DNA of 64,000 bases from Oryzias latipes. Taxonomy: Eukaryota; Chordata; Actinopteri; Beloniformes; Adrianichthyidae. The stretch spans positions 248,001 to 312,000 of the forward strand of contig NC_019867.2 in NCBI RefSeq assembly GCF_002234675.1. The letters run 5' to 3'. Position numbers and translations under genes: made by a program. The notes beneath the pieces are model-generated. The model was given only the letters and a program-made list of their open reading frames with translations. It was not told the origin of the DNA and searched no databases. Shown here piece by piece: positions 13,501-25,500 of the stretch (position 1 is its first letter; the number at the start of each line of letters is the position of its first letter).

Positions 13501-16500
13501 GTGAAAAAAAATCAAAGCTGAGATCAGATTTAATTTGGTTGGAACACGGACCGTTATGCCGTTCTCTGAGGGTTCTAGATCCTGAATCAAAGCTGATTTA
13601 AATGTGAACATCTCTCTGCTCAGAAAGTGACTTCAGTTCTGATTGAGGTTTGGAAACAACATCATTCCTTCAAACGTTTTGTAGCCCGGTAGTTTTGAAT
13701 TCAACTGTGAATAATCCCAAACAATCATGAGATTAGCTGGGATTTGAAAGCTGCATGGATGTAACTGGGGGCTTTCTTGTATGTTTTACCCTGGAGGACG
13801 GCAGCAGCTCTGACTCCATCAGAGACGAGAAGCTCTGAGTCTTCTCCTCACTTCTGAGGCTGACGTCCACGATCACCTGCACAGATCAAGTGTCACCCCG
13901 GTTCTGGTTCTAGACTTTCTGGACGATCCGGATCCGTTTGAAGCGGCGTCAGTCTTTCTGCTTACCGTCCTCCACTCTTCAGCCTGCTGGAAGCTGCTGT
14001 AGCCCAACACCAGAGAATCAAAACCCACCGGCGCCACTTTGAGCTGGTGCTGGATCTTAGAGTGGGTCTTTGACTTGTAGAAGACCTGACAGCCACGCAG
14101 GTTCAATTCCAGCTGAGGCAGAAGATCCCGAGCACATTTATAGCACTAAAGCAGCCAAAGAACAGGCACCAGTTATTTCAAGAGAATTGATTGTGGGGTT
14201 AGGAGAAAACCACTCCATGGTCTCTGAACGTGTCCAAAGTCTCCATCTGCTGCCCTTCATGGATCTCCAGAACATATAGGATCTGATCCTCTGATGGATT
14301 CAATGATCCATCCTGGTCCCTCAGAGAACCTCAGCATCTTCATCTCTGCTGCCTCTTCTGCCTCCAGCTCAGAGTCTCTGAACCAGCAGGGACCCTTTCT
14401 ACCCCTCCTGCCTGTCCTACCCCTCCTGGCTGTCCCACCCCTCCTGCCTGTCCTACCCCTCCTGCCTGTCCCACCCCTCCTGCCTGTCCTACCCCTCCTG
14501 CCTGTCCTACCCCTCCTGCCTGTCCCACCCCTCCTGCCTGTCCTACCCCTCCTGCCTGTCCTACCCCTCCTGCCTGTCCTACCCCTCCTGCCTGTCCTAC
14601 CCCTCCTGGCTGTCCTACCCCTCCTACCTGTCCCACACCTCCTGGCTGTCCTACCCCTCCTGCCTGTCCTACCCCTCCTGCCTGTCCCACACCTCCTGGC
14701 TGTCCTACCCCTCCTGCCTGTCCTACCCCTCCTGCCTGTCCTACCCCTCCTGCCTGTCCCACACCTCCTGGCTGTCCTACCCCTCCTGCCTGTCCTACCC
14801 CTCCTGCCTGTCCTACCCCTCCTGCCTGTCCCACCCCTCCTGCCTGTCCCACCCCTCCTGCCTGTCCTACCCCTCCTGCCTGTCCTACCCCTCCTGCCTG
14901 TCCCACCCCTCCTGGCTGTCCTACCCCTCCTGCCTGTCCTACCCCTCCTGCCTGTCCCACCCCTCCTGCCTGTCCTACCCCTCCTGCCTGTCCCACCCCT
15001 CCTGCCTGTCCCACACCTCCTGCCTGTCCTACCCCTCCTGCCTGTCCCACCCCTCCTGCCTGTCCCACACCTCCTGGCTGTTCTACCCCTCCTGCCTGTC
15101 CTACCCCTCCTGGCTGTCCCACACCTCCTGGCTGTTCTACCCCTCCTGCCTGTCCTACCCCTCCTGCCTGTCCTACCCCTCCTGCCTGTCCTACCCCTCC
15201 TGCCTGTCCTACCCCTCCTGCCTGTCCCACCCCTCCTGCCTGTCCTACCCCTCCTGCCTGTCCCACCCCTCCTGCCTGTCCTACCCCTCCTGCCTGTCCC
15301 ACACCTCCTGGCTGTCCTACCCCTCCTGCCTGTCCTACCCCTCCTGCCTGTCCCACACCTCCTGGCTGTCCTACCCCTCCTGCCTGTCCCACCCCTCCTG
15401 GCTGTCCTACCCCTCCTGCCTGTCCTACCCCTCCTGGCTGTCCTACCCCTCCTGCCTGTCCTACCCCTCCTGCCTGTCCCACACCTCCTGGCTGTCCTAC
15501 CCCTCCTGCCTGTCCTACCCCTCCTGGCTGTCCTACCCCTCCTGCCTGTCCCACCCCTCCTGCCTGTCCTACCCCTCCTGCCTGTCCTACCCCTCCTGCC
15601 TGTCCCACACCTCCTGGCTGTCCTACCCCTCCTGCCTGTCCTACCCCTCCTGCCTGTCCCACACCTCCTGGCTGTCCTACCCCTCCTGCCTGTCCTACCC
15701 CTCCTGGCTGTCCTACCCCTCCTGGCTGTCCTACCCCTCCTGCCTGTCCTACCCCTCCTGGCTGTCCTACCCCTCCTGCCTGTCCCACCCCTCCGGCCTG
15801 TCCTACCCCTCCTGCCTGTCCTACCCCTCCTGGCTGTCCTACCCCTCCTGCCTGTCCTACCCCTCCTGCCTGTCCCACACCTCCTGGCTGTCCTACCCCT
15901 CCTGCCTGTCCTACCCCTCCTGCCTGTCCCACACCTCCTGGCTGTCCTACCCCTCCTGCCTGTCCCACACCTCCTGGCTGTCCTACCCCTCCTGCCTGTC
16001 CTACCCCTCCTGCCTGTCCCACCCCTCCTGCCTGTCCTACCCCTCCTGCCTGTCCTACCCCTCCTGCCTGTCCCACACCTCCTGGCTGTCCTACCCCTCC
16101 TGCCTGTCCTACCCCTCCTGCCTGTCCCACACCTCCTGGCTGTCCTACCCCTCCTGCCTGTCCTACCCCTCCTGGCTGTCCTACCCCTCCTGCCTGTCCT
16201 ACCCCTCCTGCCTGTCCCACACCTCCTGGCTGTCCTACCCCTCCTGCCTGTCCTACCCCTCCTGGCTGTCCTACCCCTCCTGCCTGTCCCACCCCTCCTG
16301 CCTGTCCTACACCTCCTGGCTGTCCTACCCCTCCTGCCTGTCCTACCCCTCCTGGCTGTCCTACCCCTCCTGCCTGTCCTACCCCTCCTGCCTGTCCTAC
16401 CCCTCCTGCCTGTCCCACACCTCCTGGCTGTCCTACCCCTCCTGCCTGTCCTACCCCTCCTGGCTGTCCTACCCCTCCTGCCTGTCCTACCCCTCCTGCC

Positions 16501-19500
16501 TGTCCCACACCTCCTGGCTGTCCTACCCCTCCTGCCTGTCCTACCCCTCCTGCCTGTCCCACACCTCCTGGCTGTCCTACCCCTCCTGCCTGTCCCACAC
16601 CTCCTGGCTGTCCTACCCCTCCTGCCTGTCCTACCCCTCCTGCCTGTCCTACCCCTCCTGCCTGTCCCACACCTCCTGGCTGTCCTACCCCTCCTGCCTG
16701 TCCTACCCCTCCTGCCTGTCCCACACCTCCTGGCTGTCCTACCCCTCCTGCCTGTCCTACCCCTCCTGGCTGTCCTACCCCTCCTGCCTGTCCCACCCCT
16801 CCTGCCTGTCCTACCCCTCCTGCCTGTCCTACCCCTCCTGCCTGTCCTACCCCTCCTGCCTGTCCCACACCTCCTGGCTGTCCTACCCCTCCTGCCTGTC
16901 CTACCCCTCCTGGCTGTCCTACCCCTCCTGCCTGTCCCACCCCTCCTGCCTGTCCTACCCCTCCTGCCTGTCCCACACCTCCTGCCTGTCCTACCCCTCC
17001 TGCCTGTCCTACCCCTCCTGCCTGTCCTACCCCTCCTGCCTGTCCCACCCCTCCTGCCTGTCCTACCCCTCCTGCCTGTCCTACCCCTCCTGCCTGTCCC
17101 ACACCTCCTGGCTGTCCTACCCCTCCTGCCTGTCCTACCCCTCCTGCCTGTCCCACCCCTCCTGCCTGTCCCACCCCTCCTGTCTGTCCTACCCCTCCTG
17201 CCTGTCCTACCCCTCCTGCCTGTCCCACCCCTCCTGCCTGTCCCACCCCTCCTGCCTGTCCCACCCCTCCTGCCTGTCCCACCCCTCCTGCCTGTCCTAC
17301 CCCTCCTGCCTGTCCCACCCCTCCTGCCTGTCCCACACCTCCTGGCTGTTCTACCCCTCCTGCCTGTCCTACCCCTCCTGGCTGTCCTACCCCTCCTGCC
17401 TGTCCTACCCCTCCTGGCTGTCCCACCCCTCCTGGCTGTCCTACCCCTCCTGCCTGTCCTACCCCTCCTGGCTGTCCTACCCCTCCTGCCTGTCCCACAC
17501 CTCCTGCCTGTCCTACCCCTCCTGCCTGTCCTACCCCTCCTGCCTGTCCCACCCCTCCTGCCTGTCCCACACCTCCTGGCTGTTCTACCCCTCCTGCCTG
17601 TCCTACCCCTCCTGGCTGTTCTACCCCTCCTGCCTGTCCTACCCCTCCTGGCTGTCCTACCCCTCCTGCCTGTCCTACCCCTCCTGGCTGTCCCACCCCT
17701 CCTGGCTGTCCTACCCCTCCTGCCTGTCCCACACCTCCTGCCTGTCCTACCCCTCCTGCCTGTCCTACCCCTCCTGCCTGTCCCACCCCTCCTGCCTGTC
17801 CCACCCCTCCTGCCTGTCTTACCCCTCCTGCCTGTCCCACACCTCCTGCCTGTCCTACCCCTCCTGCCTGTCTTACCCCTCCTGGCTGTTCTACCCCTCC
17901 TGGCTGTTCTACCCATCTTTTTTAGTTTTTCATCTCGTCCTGTTTTTCTTTTAAATTATCATTTCATCAACTCCTCAGAGGCTAAATGTCAAGTCGCCGT
18001 ACATTGTCCATAACCCACAAGCCCCGCCCCCTCACCAGCAGCACATCGTTTCTGACGATGAAGAGCTGTTTGGACCACTGGCCGAGCCACTTCCTCCTCC
18101 ACAGGTAACCACACAGGCGAGACTCGGGGGCGGGTCTTAGGCACGGCTGCGAGCTGCTCCATTGGATGTAATGAGCCCTGTCCTTGACATCAGCATCTTC
18201 ATCCTCCTCCTCTTCCCCGTAGGACTCGTAGTGGCTGCTGTCTGACTCCGCCTTCTCTGGAATTGAGAAGAACTATGTGGTTGGTGGTTTCGTCGTGATT
18301 CTGGACAGCTCTGTGTTTCTTAAGTACCATTGTTGTGCATGGTGGGGCTTGCAGCCATGTAAGGCTCCGCCTCCTCGTACGTGTCTTCCTGGTCTCCTCC
18401 CAAACCTCCTGAAGGGAGGGGGGGCACAGTGGGGTTCTGCATTCGAGGAGATGAAGATCAGTCTTTGTAAAGTTTCTGGAAAAACCAGGACTCAGACAAA
18501 TCATTGTTGAGTTCTTTTACTTTTGACAAAGGAGTTCCTTTCAAAATAAAACATCCTGTTCAACACAGGAGCCTGCTTTTTCATGAATATTATGGTCTGT
18601 ATTTGCAATGTATTCATTCCAGAGGATTTCTTGATCACACAAGGCCAAGGATTTAGTGTCACGTCTGCAGATGAACTTTATCCACTTTATTTATGGTTAT
18701 GCCCACTCCTGAAGGGATTTTACGGTTTTAGGAAAACCTCTGATATAAATTCATTCATTCAACCAAATAAAATGGAACCAAAGCCAACAAAGTCACTGAT
18801 TTGATTGATTAGAAATATTTTCTTCTTCAGTCCCAGTTTCAATAGAAGCTAAAAATCCACGTTGGTCTGTTGAACCTCAGGTTACAGATTCCTGCTGATC
18901 AATACCAAGACATGATTGGAGGGAATCCCAACCCTCCTGTCTGTTGTTTTTGGCTGGTTTGGTGGCACATTTATATTAAAAAAAGATGATATCATATTAA
19001 TCAGATTTATGAAGGTAAAAAAAATGTATTTTATACCAAATAGACATTTATTTATGTTCAACTTAGAAAGTTATATTTTCAAAACTGTGATTTTGTTTTT
19101 TTGTTGTGGCACAAATAGCACTTCCTCTTTAAGTTCGCTTTAAGTTAGCTTAGTGTTTTATCTGGAAATGACGGCTAGGTTTGGATCGGCACACAGGAAC
19201 TAATCCAAAACCCAAACTGGAACGTCTTAAAGCCACTGAACGGGAGGCAGCTGCAAGGAATTCTGGGATGCAAGTTTCTCTTGACCTTCCTAAAGCCTGC
19301 TGCATTGTGACATTTAGTTTGTGTGTGTTTGTTGTGTGATAATTGTGTTTGTAGTGCATGCGTGTGTGAATAACATAGCCCAGATGCTAATCAGCTGCCA
19401 TGAACGACCACTTCCTCCTGGTTCCAGGCTGTGAGCCAATCAGATGCTGAGGAGATGGTCCCATTTATAAACAGTGAGTTCCTGCCCCCCCCCCGTCATG

Positions 19501-22500
19501 GATCCAGCCCTCCCAGACCTCAGCAGAACCAGTCTGTCCTTAGTGACCCACATCACACACCGTCCTCCGCTTCCTCCTTCTGCCTGAAAACAGATTTCTT
19601 TCCGTCCAGAGACATTTTATGATTTATCTACATTTTATGATCTGAACAGACCAGTTCTTGATCTGAAATGAAGTATTTCTGAAGCATCTGAGCTCGTTTG
19701 AAATCTGAAACGACGGCAAATCTGTTAGAAAGAAACGTTGAAGAACATCTGAGGGTTCCTGAAGGAGACATTTGGGGGGTTCTGCTTCATGAACGTTTGG
19801 ATTCTTTGTGGTGAGGAGAACGATTCAGCTCCACTGTTCCAGAGAAAACCAAATCCGACTAGGGGCTAGATCTAGATTTGGGTCAATACCCAGATTACAG
19901 TCTAGGTCCAGATCAGAGTCTAGGTCAAGATCAGAGTCTAGGTCCAGATTAGAGTCTAGGTCCAGATTAGAGTCTAGGTCCAGATTAGAGTCTAGATCAA
20001 GATTAGAGTCTAGATCCAGATCAGAGTCTAGGTCCAGATCAGAGTCTAGGTCCAGATTGGAGTCTAGATCCAGATCAGAGTCTAGGTCCAGATCAGAGTC
20101 TGATCCAGATTACAGTCTAGGTCAAGATTAGAGTCTAGGTCCAGATTACAGTCTAGATCCAAATCAGAGTCTATGTCCAGATCAGAGTCTAGGACCACAT
20201 TAGAGTCTAGGTCCAGATTGGAGTCTAGATCCAGATCAGAGTCTAGGTCCAGATTAGAGTATAGGTCCAGATTACAGTCTAGATCCAAATTAGAGTCTAG
20301 GTCCAGATCAGAGTCTTGGTCCAGATTGGAGTATAGATCCAGATCAGAGTCTAGGTCCAGATTAGAGTCTAGGACCACATTAGAGTCTATGTCCAGATTA
20401 GAGTCTAGGTCCAGTTCAGAGTCTAGGTCCAGATTACAGTCTAGATCCAAATCAGAGTCTAGGTCCAGATCAGAGTCTAGGACCACATTAGAGTCTAGGT
20501 CCAGATTATAGTCTTGGTCCAGATTAAAGTCTAGGACCACTTTAAGGTCTAGATCCAGATCAGAGTCTAAGTCCAGATCAGAGTCTAGGTCCAGATTGGA
20601 GTCTAGATCCAGATCAGAGTCTAGGTCCAGATCAGAGTCTAGGACCACATTAGAGTCTAGGTCCAGATTAGAGTCTTGGTCCAGATTAAAGTCTAGGACC
20701 ACATTAGAGTTTAGATCCAGATCAGAGTCTTGGTCCAGATCAGAGTCTAGGTCCAGATTAGAGTCTTGGTCCAGATTAAAGTCTAGGACCACATTAGAGT
20801 TTAGATCCAGATCAGAGTCTTGGTCCAGATCAGAGTCTAGGTCCAGATTAGAGTCTTGGTCCAGATTAAAGTCTAGGACCACATTAGAGTTTAGATCCAG
20901 ATCAGATTCTTGGTCCAGATCAGAGTCTAGGTTCAGATGATATCTGTCCGTCAACTGGTGTCACATGATCGTGGAGGGGGACTCACCCCGTTCCTTTTCC
21001 AGAGGGAGGAGTCCTGAAGAGGGAGCAGCTCCGACGAGGAGACACCTTGAACACAAACCAATGTGAGCGTCAGAGTTCTCATGGACCAGAGAATCAGCGT
21101 CCTGCGTCTTGAGGAGCTTTTGTCCTGTGGAGTTCTGCATCATCCGTGGGAATTGGACCTGACATGTTTTTTAAAGTCGAGGAGAACCAGACATCTGATT
21201 GGTTCTCCTCAGGGATAGAACTGTCCTGTTAATTGGTGTTTATCTGCTGTTCACAGACCTGTGGGTTTACTTGGTTGAGATCCGCTCATCGCTAAAAAAG
21301 AAAAGAATTAAAACATCATAATAATAAACATGAAAGACGACTCAAAATATTCCTCTTTTCTGCTGAAACCAAACCTGCTTCATATGTCAACTTCAAACCA
21401 ATCATTATGGCCTAAAAAGAATCCATTAGAGCTGGTGAAACTGCTGCAACACCCCCTACAGGAAGCTGGGTGTAACTGCACCTAAACTCAAAAAGAATTA
21501 TCAAAAAAGTTATTTAAATCTTTTTTGTTAAGATCTGCATCCATGTGTTGTTTTTAAATCATATGACAGAACCGGTTCTGAACACGAGACAAAGGCGATC
21601 CCGGTTCTGGTTGGAGTCACAGTCGCCGAACCTGCAGGAAGGTCGGCTTGCTTTGGTTTCATGTCCTCCTTGGTGTTCTGTCCTGTCTGGTTCTGTTTTT
21701 GTTGATGTTCTGAACCTCATCATTACATCTTTGCTGATTTAAAAATAATTTTCAAGTCTAAAGTTGTAGTTTCTGTCATCCCCTACTGGATGCAGCAAAC
21801 AAACCCTCACCTGTGGCAGGTGTGTCCAGAGGATCGTTGCTAGGAGACGATGATGGACAGCTCATGATCATGTACTCAGCATCTTCCACTGCACACAAAC
21901 AAGCATGAGCTTTAATGAGGTTCTGCAGAAAGTTCCCATCAGAACAGCGCTTCGGTCACCTGGAGAGTCTTGGCTCTGCAGTTTGGACAGCAGCTCTGAG
22001 ACGGACTTCTTCTGAGCCTGAGCAATGTAACTCAAGTTCTCCGAGTCCAGAACGGACAGGAAGGACTGCAGGTCCCAGATCAGCTTGGCCAGCACTGCAG
22101 GAAGAACCAGGAGGCCATCAGAACCACAAAAAAGATCTTCATGTTCATTGTTACTAAATATCTGGAAAATATGGCTTCATGAGATCTTTGGACCAAACCA
22201 GAAATGTTCTCAGAGACGAGGAAAAGGAACCGCTTTGGAAACATGACATCACAGCAGCAAAGATGCCAGCCAGAGCATCAGCTGATCTATCGGGGATGGG
22301 TCCTCCAGAAAAACCCCACATGGATCAGTGGGAACGTTTTAGATGTTCACTTTGGTTCTGATTGTCTTTTTTAAATAGAACCCTTCTGTCTGGGACGTTA
22401 TCCCTGTCACCAATGTTCCTTAAGCATCACCTTAAAGGATTTTCCCATGAGTCTTGGAGGTTTGTGTCAGTCAGCACACCTGTACCTGTCTGTGCACAGC

Positions 22501-25500
22501 CATAACACCTCAGCAGTCCCTGATGTTCCAGCTGTGAAACCTTCAACAAAACTGAATTAACTTCATCATGTTTTTTTAAGATCCACCAACTGGAACTATT
22601 CTTTTAAGGGACCAGCAGGTTAGTTCTTGGTCCCCCACCCCCACCCCATATTGTGCATGAAAGTGAATAACTCTTCCTGCAACATGATGGAACCTGCTAC
22701 AGACCCAAACCCAGGAGAGGAAGTTCTTAGAAACACTAGAACTTCTGTTGAGTCCAGAGACAACAGTGACATCTACAATCATGGATGTGGTTCTCAGGTG
22801 AACCCCAAAGCTCCTCCCACACCTTCCTGATGCAACCATAGCAGAGGAATCCAGCAGCAGCTGGGCTGTTGGCTTGGCCTTCACACCGTCACCGACAGTC
22901 AACACGACTCTGAGTGGCATTTAATGGTTAACGCAGAGAACAGGAATTACATCATCATGGAAGCTCCTCCTACATTTGCTGCTCATTCCAATATCATGGA
23001 TGTGCTGCAGAGTGTGCAGTAAGCACATGCATGCAGACGTCTGAGTGGCGTGTTAACCCTGAAGCTCACGGGGAGCATGCTTCATTAGAAGAGGGCTCCT
23101 TCCAACAATCTAAAACATGTCTGTGGGGGTGGGCTCCAGCACCCCCCAAAGGCGAGTCCGCTGACATGCTAGTTATCTCCAGGGCCAGCTCTGCACCGAC
23201 CCGTCACACGCTGCATCGACACATCATACGCTTCACCGACACGTCACACGATGCACCGACCCGTCACACAATGCACCAACCCGTCACACGCTGCACCGAC
23301 CCGTCACACGCTGCATCGACACATCATACGCTTCACCGACACGTCACACGATGCACCGACCCGTCACACAATGCACCAACCCGTCACACGCTGCACCGAC
23401 CCGTCACACGCTGCATCGACACATCATACGCTTCACCGACACGTCACACGATGCAACCACTTTGAAGAGGACTCAGAAGACCTCAGAGCTGATCCCTGAT
23501 GTGATCCCACCTCCACCTAGAACTCCTCTGTCCCCCTTCAGCACCCCCCCCCCCCCCCACACACACACACACTGTCTCTAACATCCGTCTCTGTCAGTCC
23601 AGACCTCCTCATATGTTACCACATTTCCTTTCGGGACACAAACTTTCTCCAGGTCCACAGAGACAGTGTCTCTCTCTGACCTTCTCTTCTCCATCAACAT
23701 CCTCAAAGCAAAGATTCCATCTGTAGTTCTCTTTCTCTGCGTGAAACCATCCTGCTGCTCACAAATGTTCACGTCTAGTTTGTCTTGCTACTGTTTCCCA
23801 TAACTTCTTTGTTTGGCTCATCAGCTTTATTCCTCTGTAGTTTTCACATTTATGCACATCTCCCCCTGTAACCCTTGTTCTATCCTAGGCACTTTAACAT
23901 TGGGAGGTGGGTCATCTAGACCCACCAGACAGAGCTCTGAACCTTTTTTCTTCAATGATTTGTGATCTTCACTGGTGTCCATGGATTACATGAAATCTTT
24001 CCACCTTTATCCACCTTTGTCATAGTAGGGAGAACACGTCAATGGAAGGGGGGGGTTATCTAAGATGACAAGGGTTAAAAATGGACATCACCTGTTACCT
24101 GCACCAACATCTCCATTGAAATCTGCACCAATCACAACTCTCTCTCTTCTAGAAATGATCATCATCACTTCATCAACATCCAACCAGAATTTCTCCTCCA
24201 GCTCCTGCCGGTGGGGCAAACCACGAACAACATGAACCATCAAACCTTCTATTTCTATCTTCAGACTCATCCCTCTGACACTCTTCTGACCTCCACATCA
24301 CTCCTAACAAAGTCCTCCTTTAAGGTAACTCCTACATTTCTCCTCACCTCCACCATGATAGAACAAGCTGCTCCTGAGCGTCCAGCCTTGCTGCCGCTCC
24401 ACCTGGTCTCCTGGACACAGCCCGTCTACCTTCCTCCTCTGCATCATGATCACTAACGCTCTACCTTTTCCTGTCATTGCTCCAACATTCAAAGTCTCTC
24501 CTCTCAGTCCAACACTCAGGACTTTCCTCCTCTCCTTCTTCCAGCAACACTAGTCTCATTTCACCGGTACCCTGTTGGTGACCAGCACCGATGGAGGTCA
24601 CAACATAACAGCCTGACAACACAATATAAAACAGCTGAGACTTTTTAGTTGGAGAAGTAATGGAATCCTGTTCTGTTTTTCCTTGAAAGGAACATCAGAG
24701 TCAACAAATCTCTGGACTGAATGCCACCATTGAGAAGAGCCGGCCTTTGTCCCCCAAACCCGTCCATGTCCACAGAGTGAGTCCATTCAGGGTGGGGGTG
24801 GGAGCTGAAGGTTAAACGTTTCTGATTAACCCGTCTCTGCTGACGGTTAGAGCATCTGCTTATCAGAGTGCTGCTGCCTAAACGCTGCGCCGCACATGCC
24901 TTACACGCCTACGGCGGCCGGACGCTGCTGCACAGACAAGAAAACATCACTGGTTTGTGTTTCTGAACGCAGCCTATCTGAGCATCAGAATCACTTCCTG
25001 TTTCTGCCTTTGAAGCAGCAGGACACACACAGTCCTGTTTACATCATTTAAGAGGACGTCGGAGCGCCTGAAGCTAAACGTTTGGACCAGAATTGATTCA
25101 AAACCTTCCCTTCAACCTGCAGTCACTCAGCTAAACTCATTCTGCAGTTTCCTTCAAATCCCAGACTTCAAGAGGGAAACCTGATGTTTGACTGTCATCT
25201 GAATTATTGGGGTTTTAAGATCACATTGCAGGATTTCACAGCCATGAAATTTCACTCCATCTTTCTCACCAACAGGAAAAGGAGCGTCCAGTTTCCTCTG
25301 CTTCACGCTGATCCGTTAGAACTTTGGAAACTTCCATTTGTTGATGAAAATGTAAAATAACTGAACCTGAATAGAAAGGAATGATGGGAAAAAACCTTCA
25401 GTGAACTAGAGCAGCTAGAAAATCATATGTCTGAGGAGGAGGTGCCGGATGGTGTGTCGACTTAAAGGAACCGCTTCAGCTTCATCTGTTTGCTCATTTG

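Noticed and set aside
14257-18013. Open frames of 1,166 to 1,239 codons on both strands
   Set aside because: They are produced by an 18-bp tandem unit without stops, lie in an intron, and encode only a six-residue repeat with no start context or domain.
19808-20954. Ser/Arg-rich (plus) and Asp/Leu-rich (minus) open frames
   Set aside because: 18-bp minisatellite in an intron; the SR-like and acidic repeats are translation artefacts.
23191-23452. CRISPR-like array
   Set aside because: Units are contiguous 20-mers without spacers, in a vertebrate genome.
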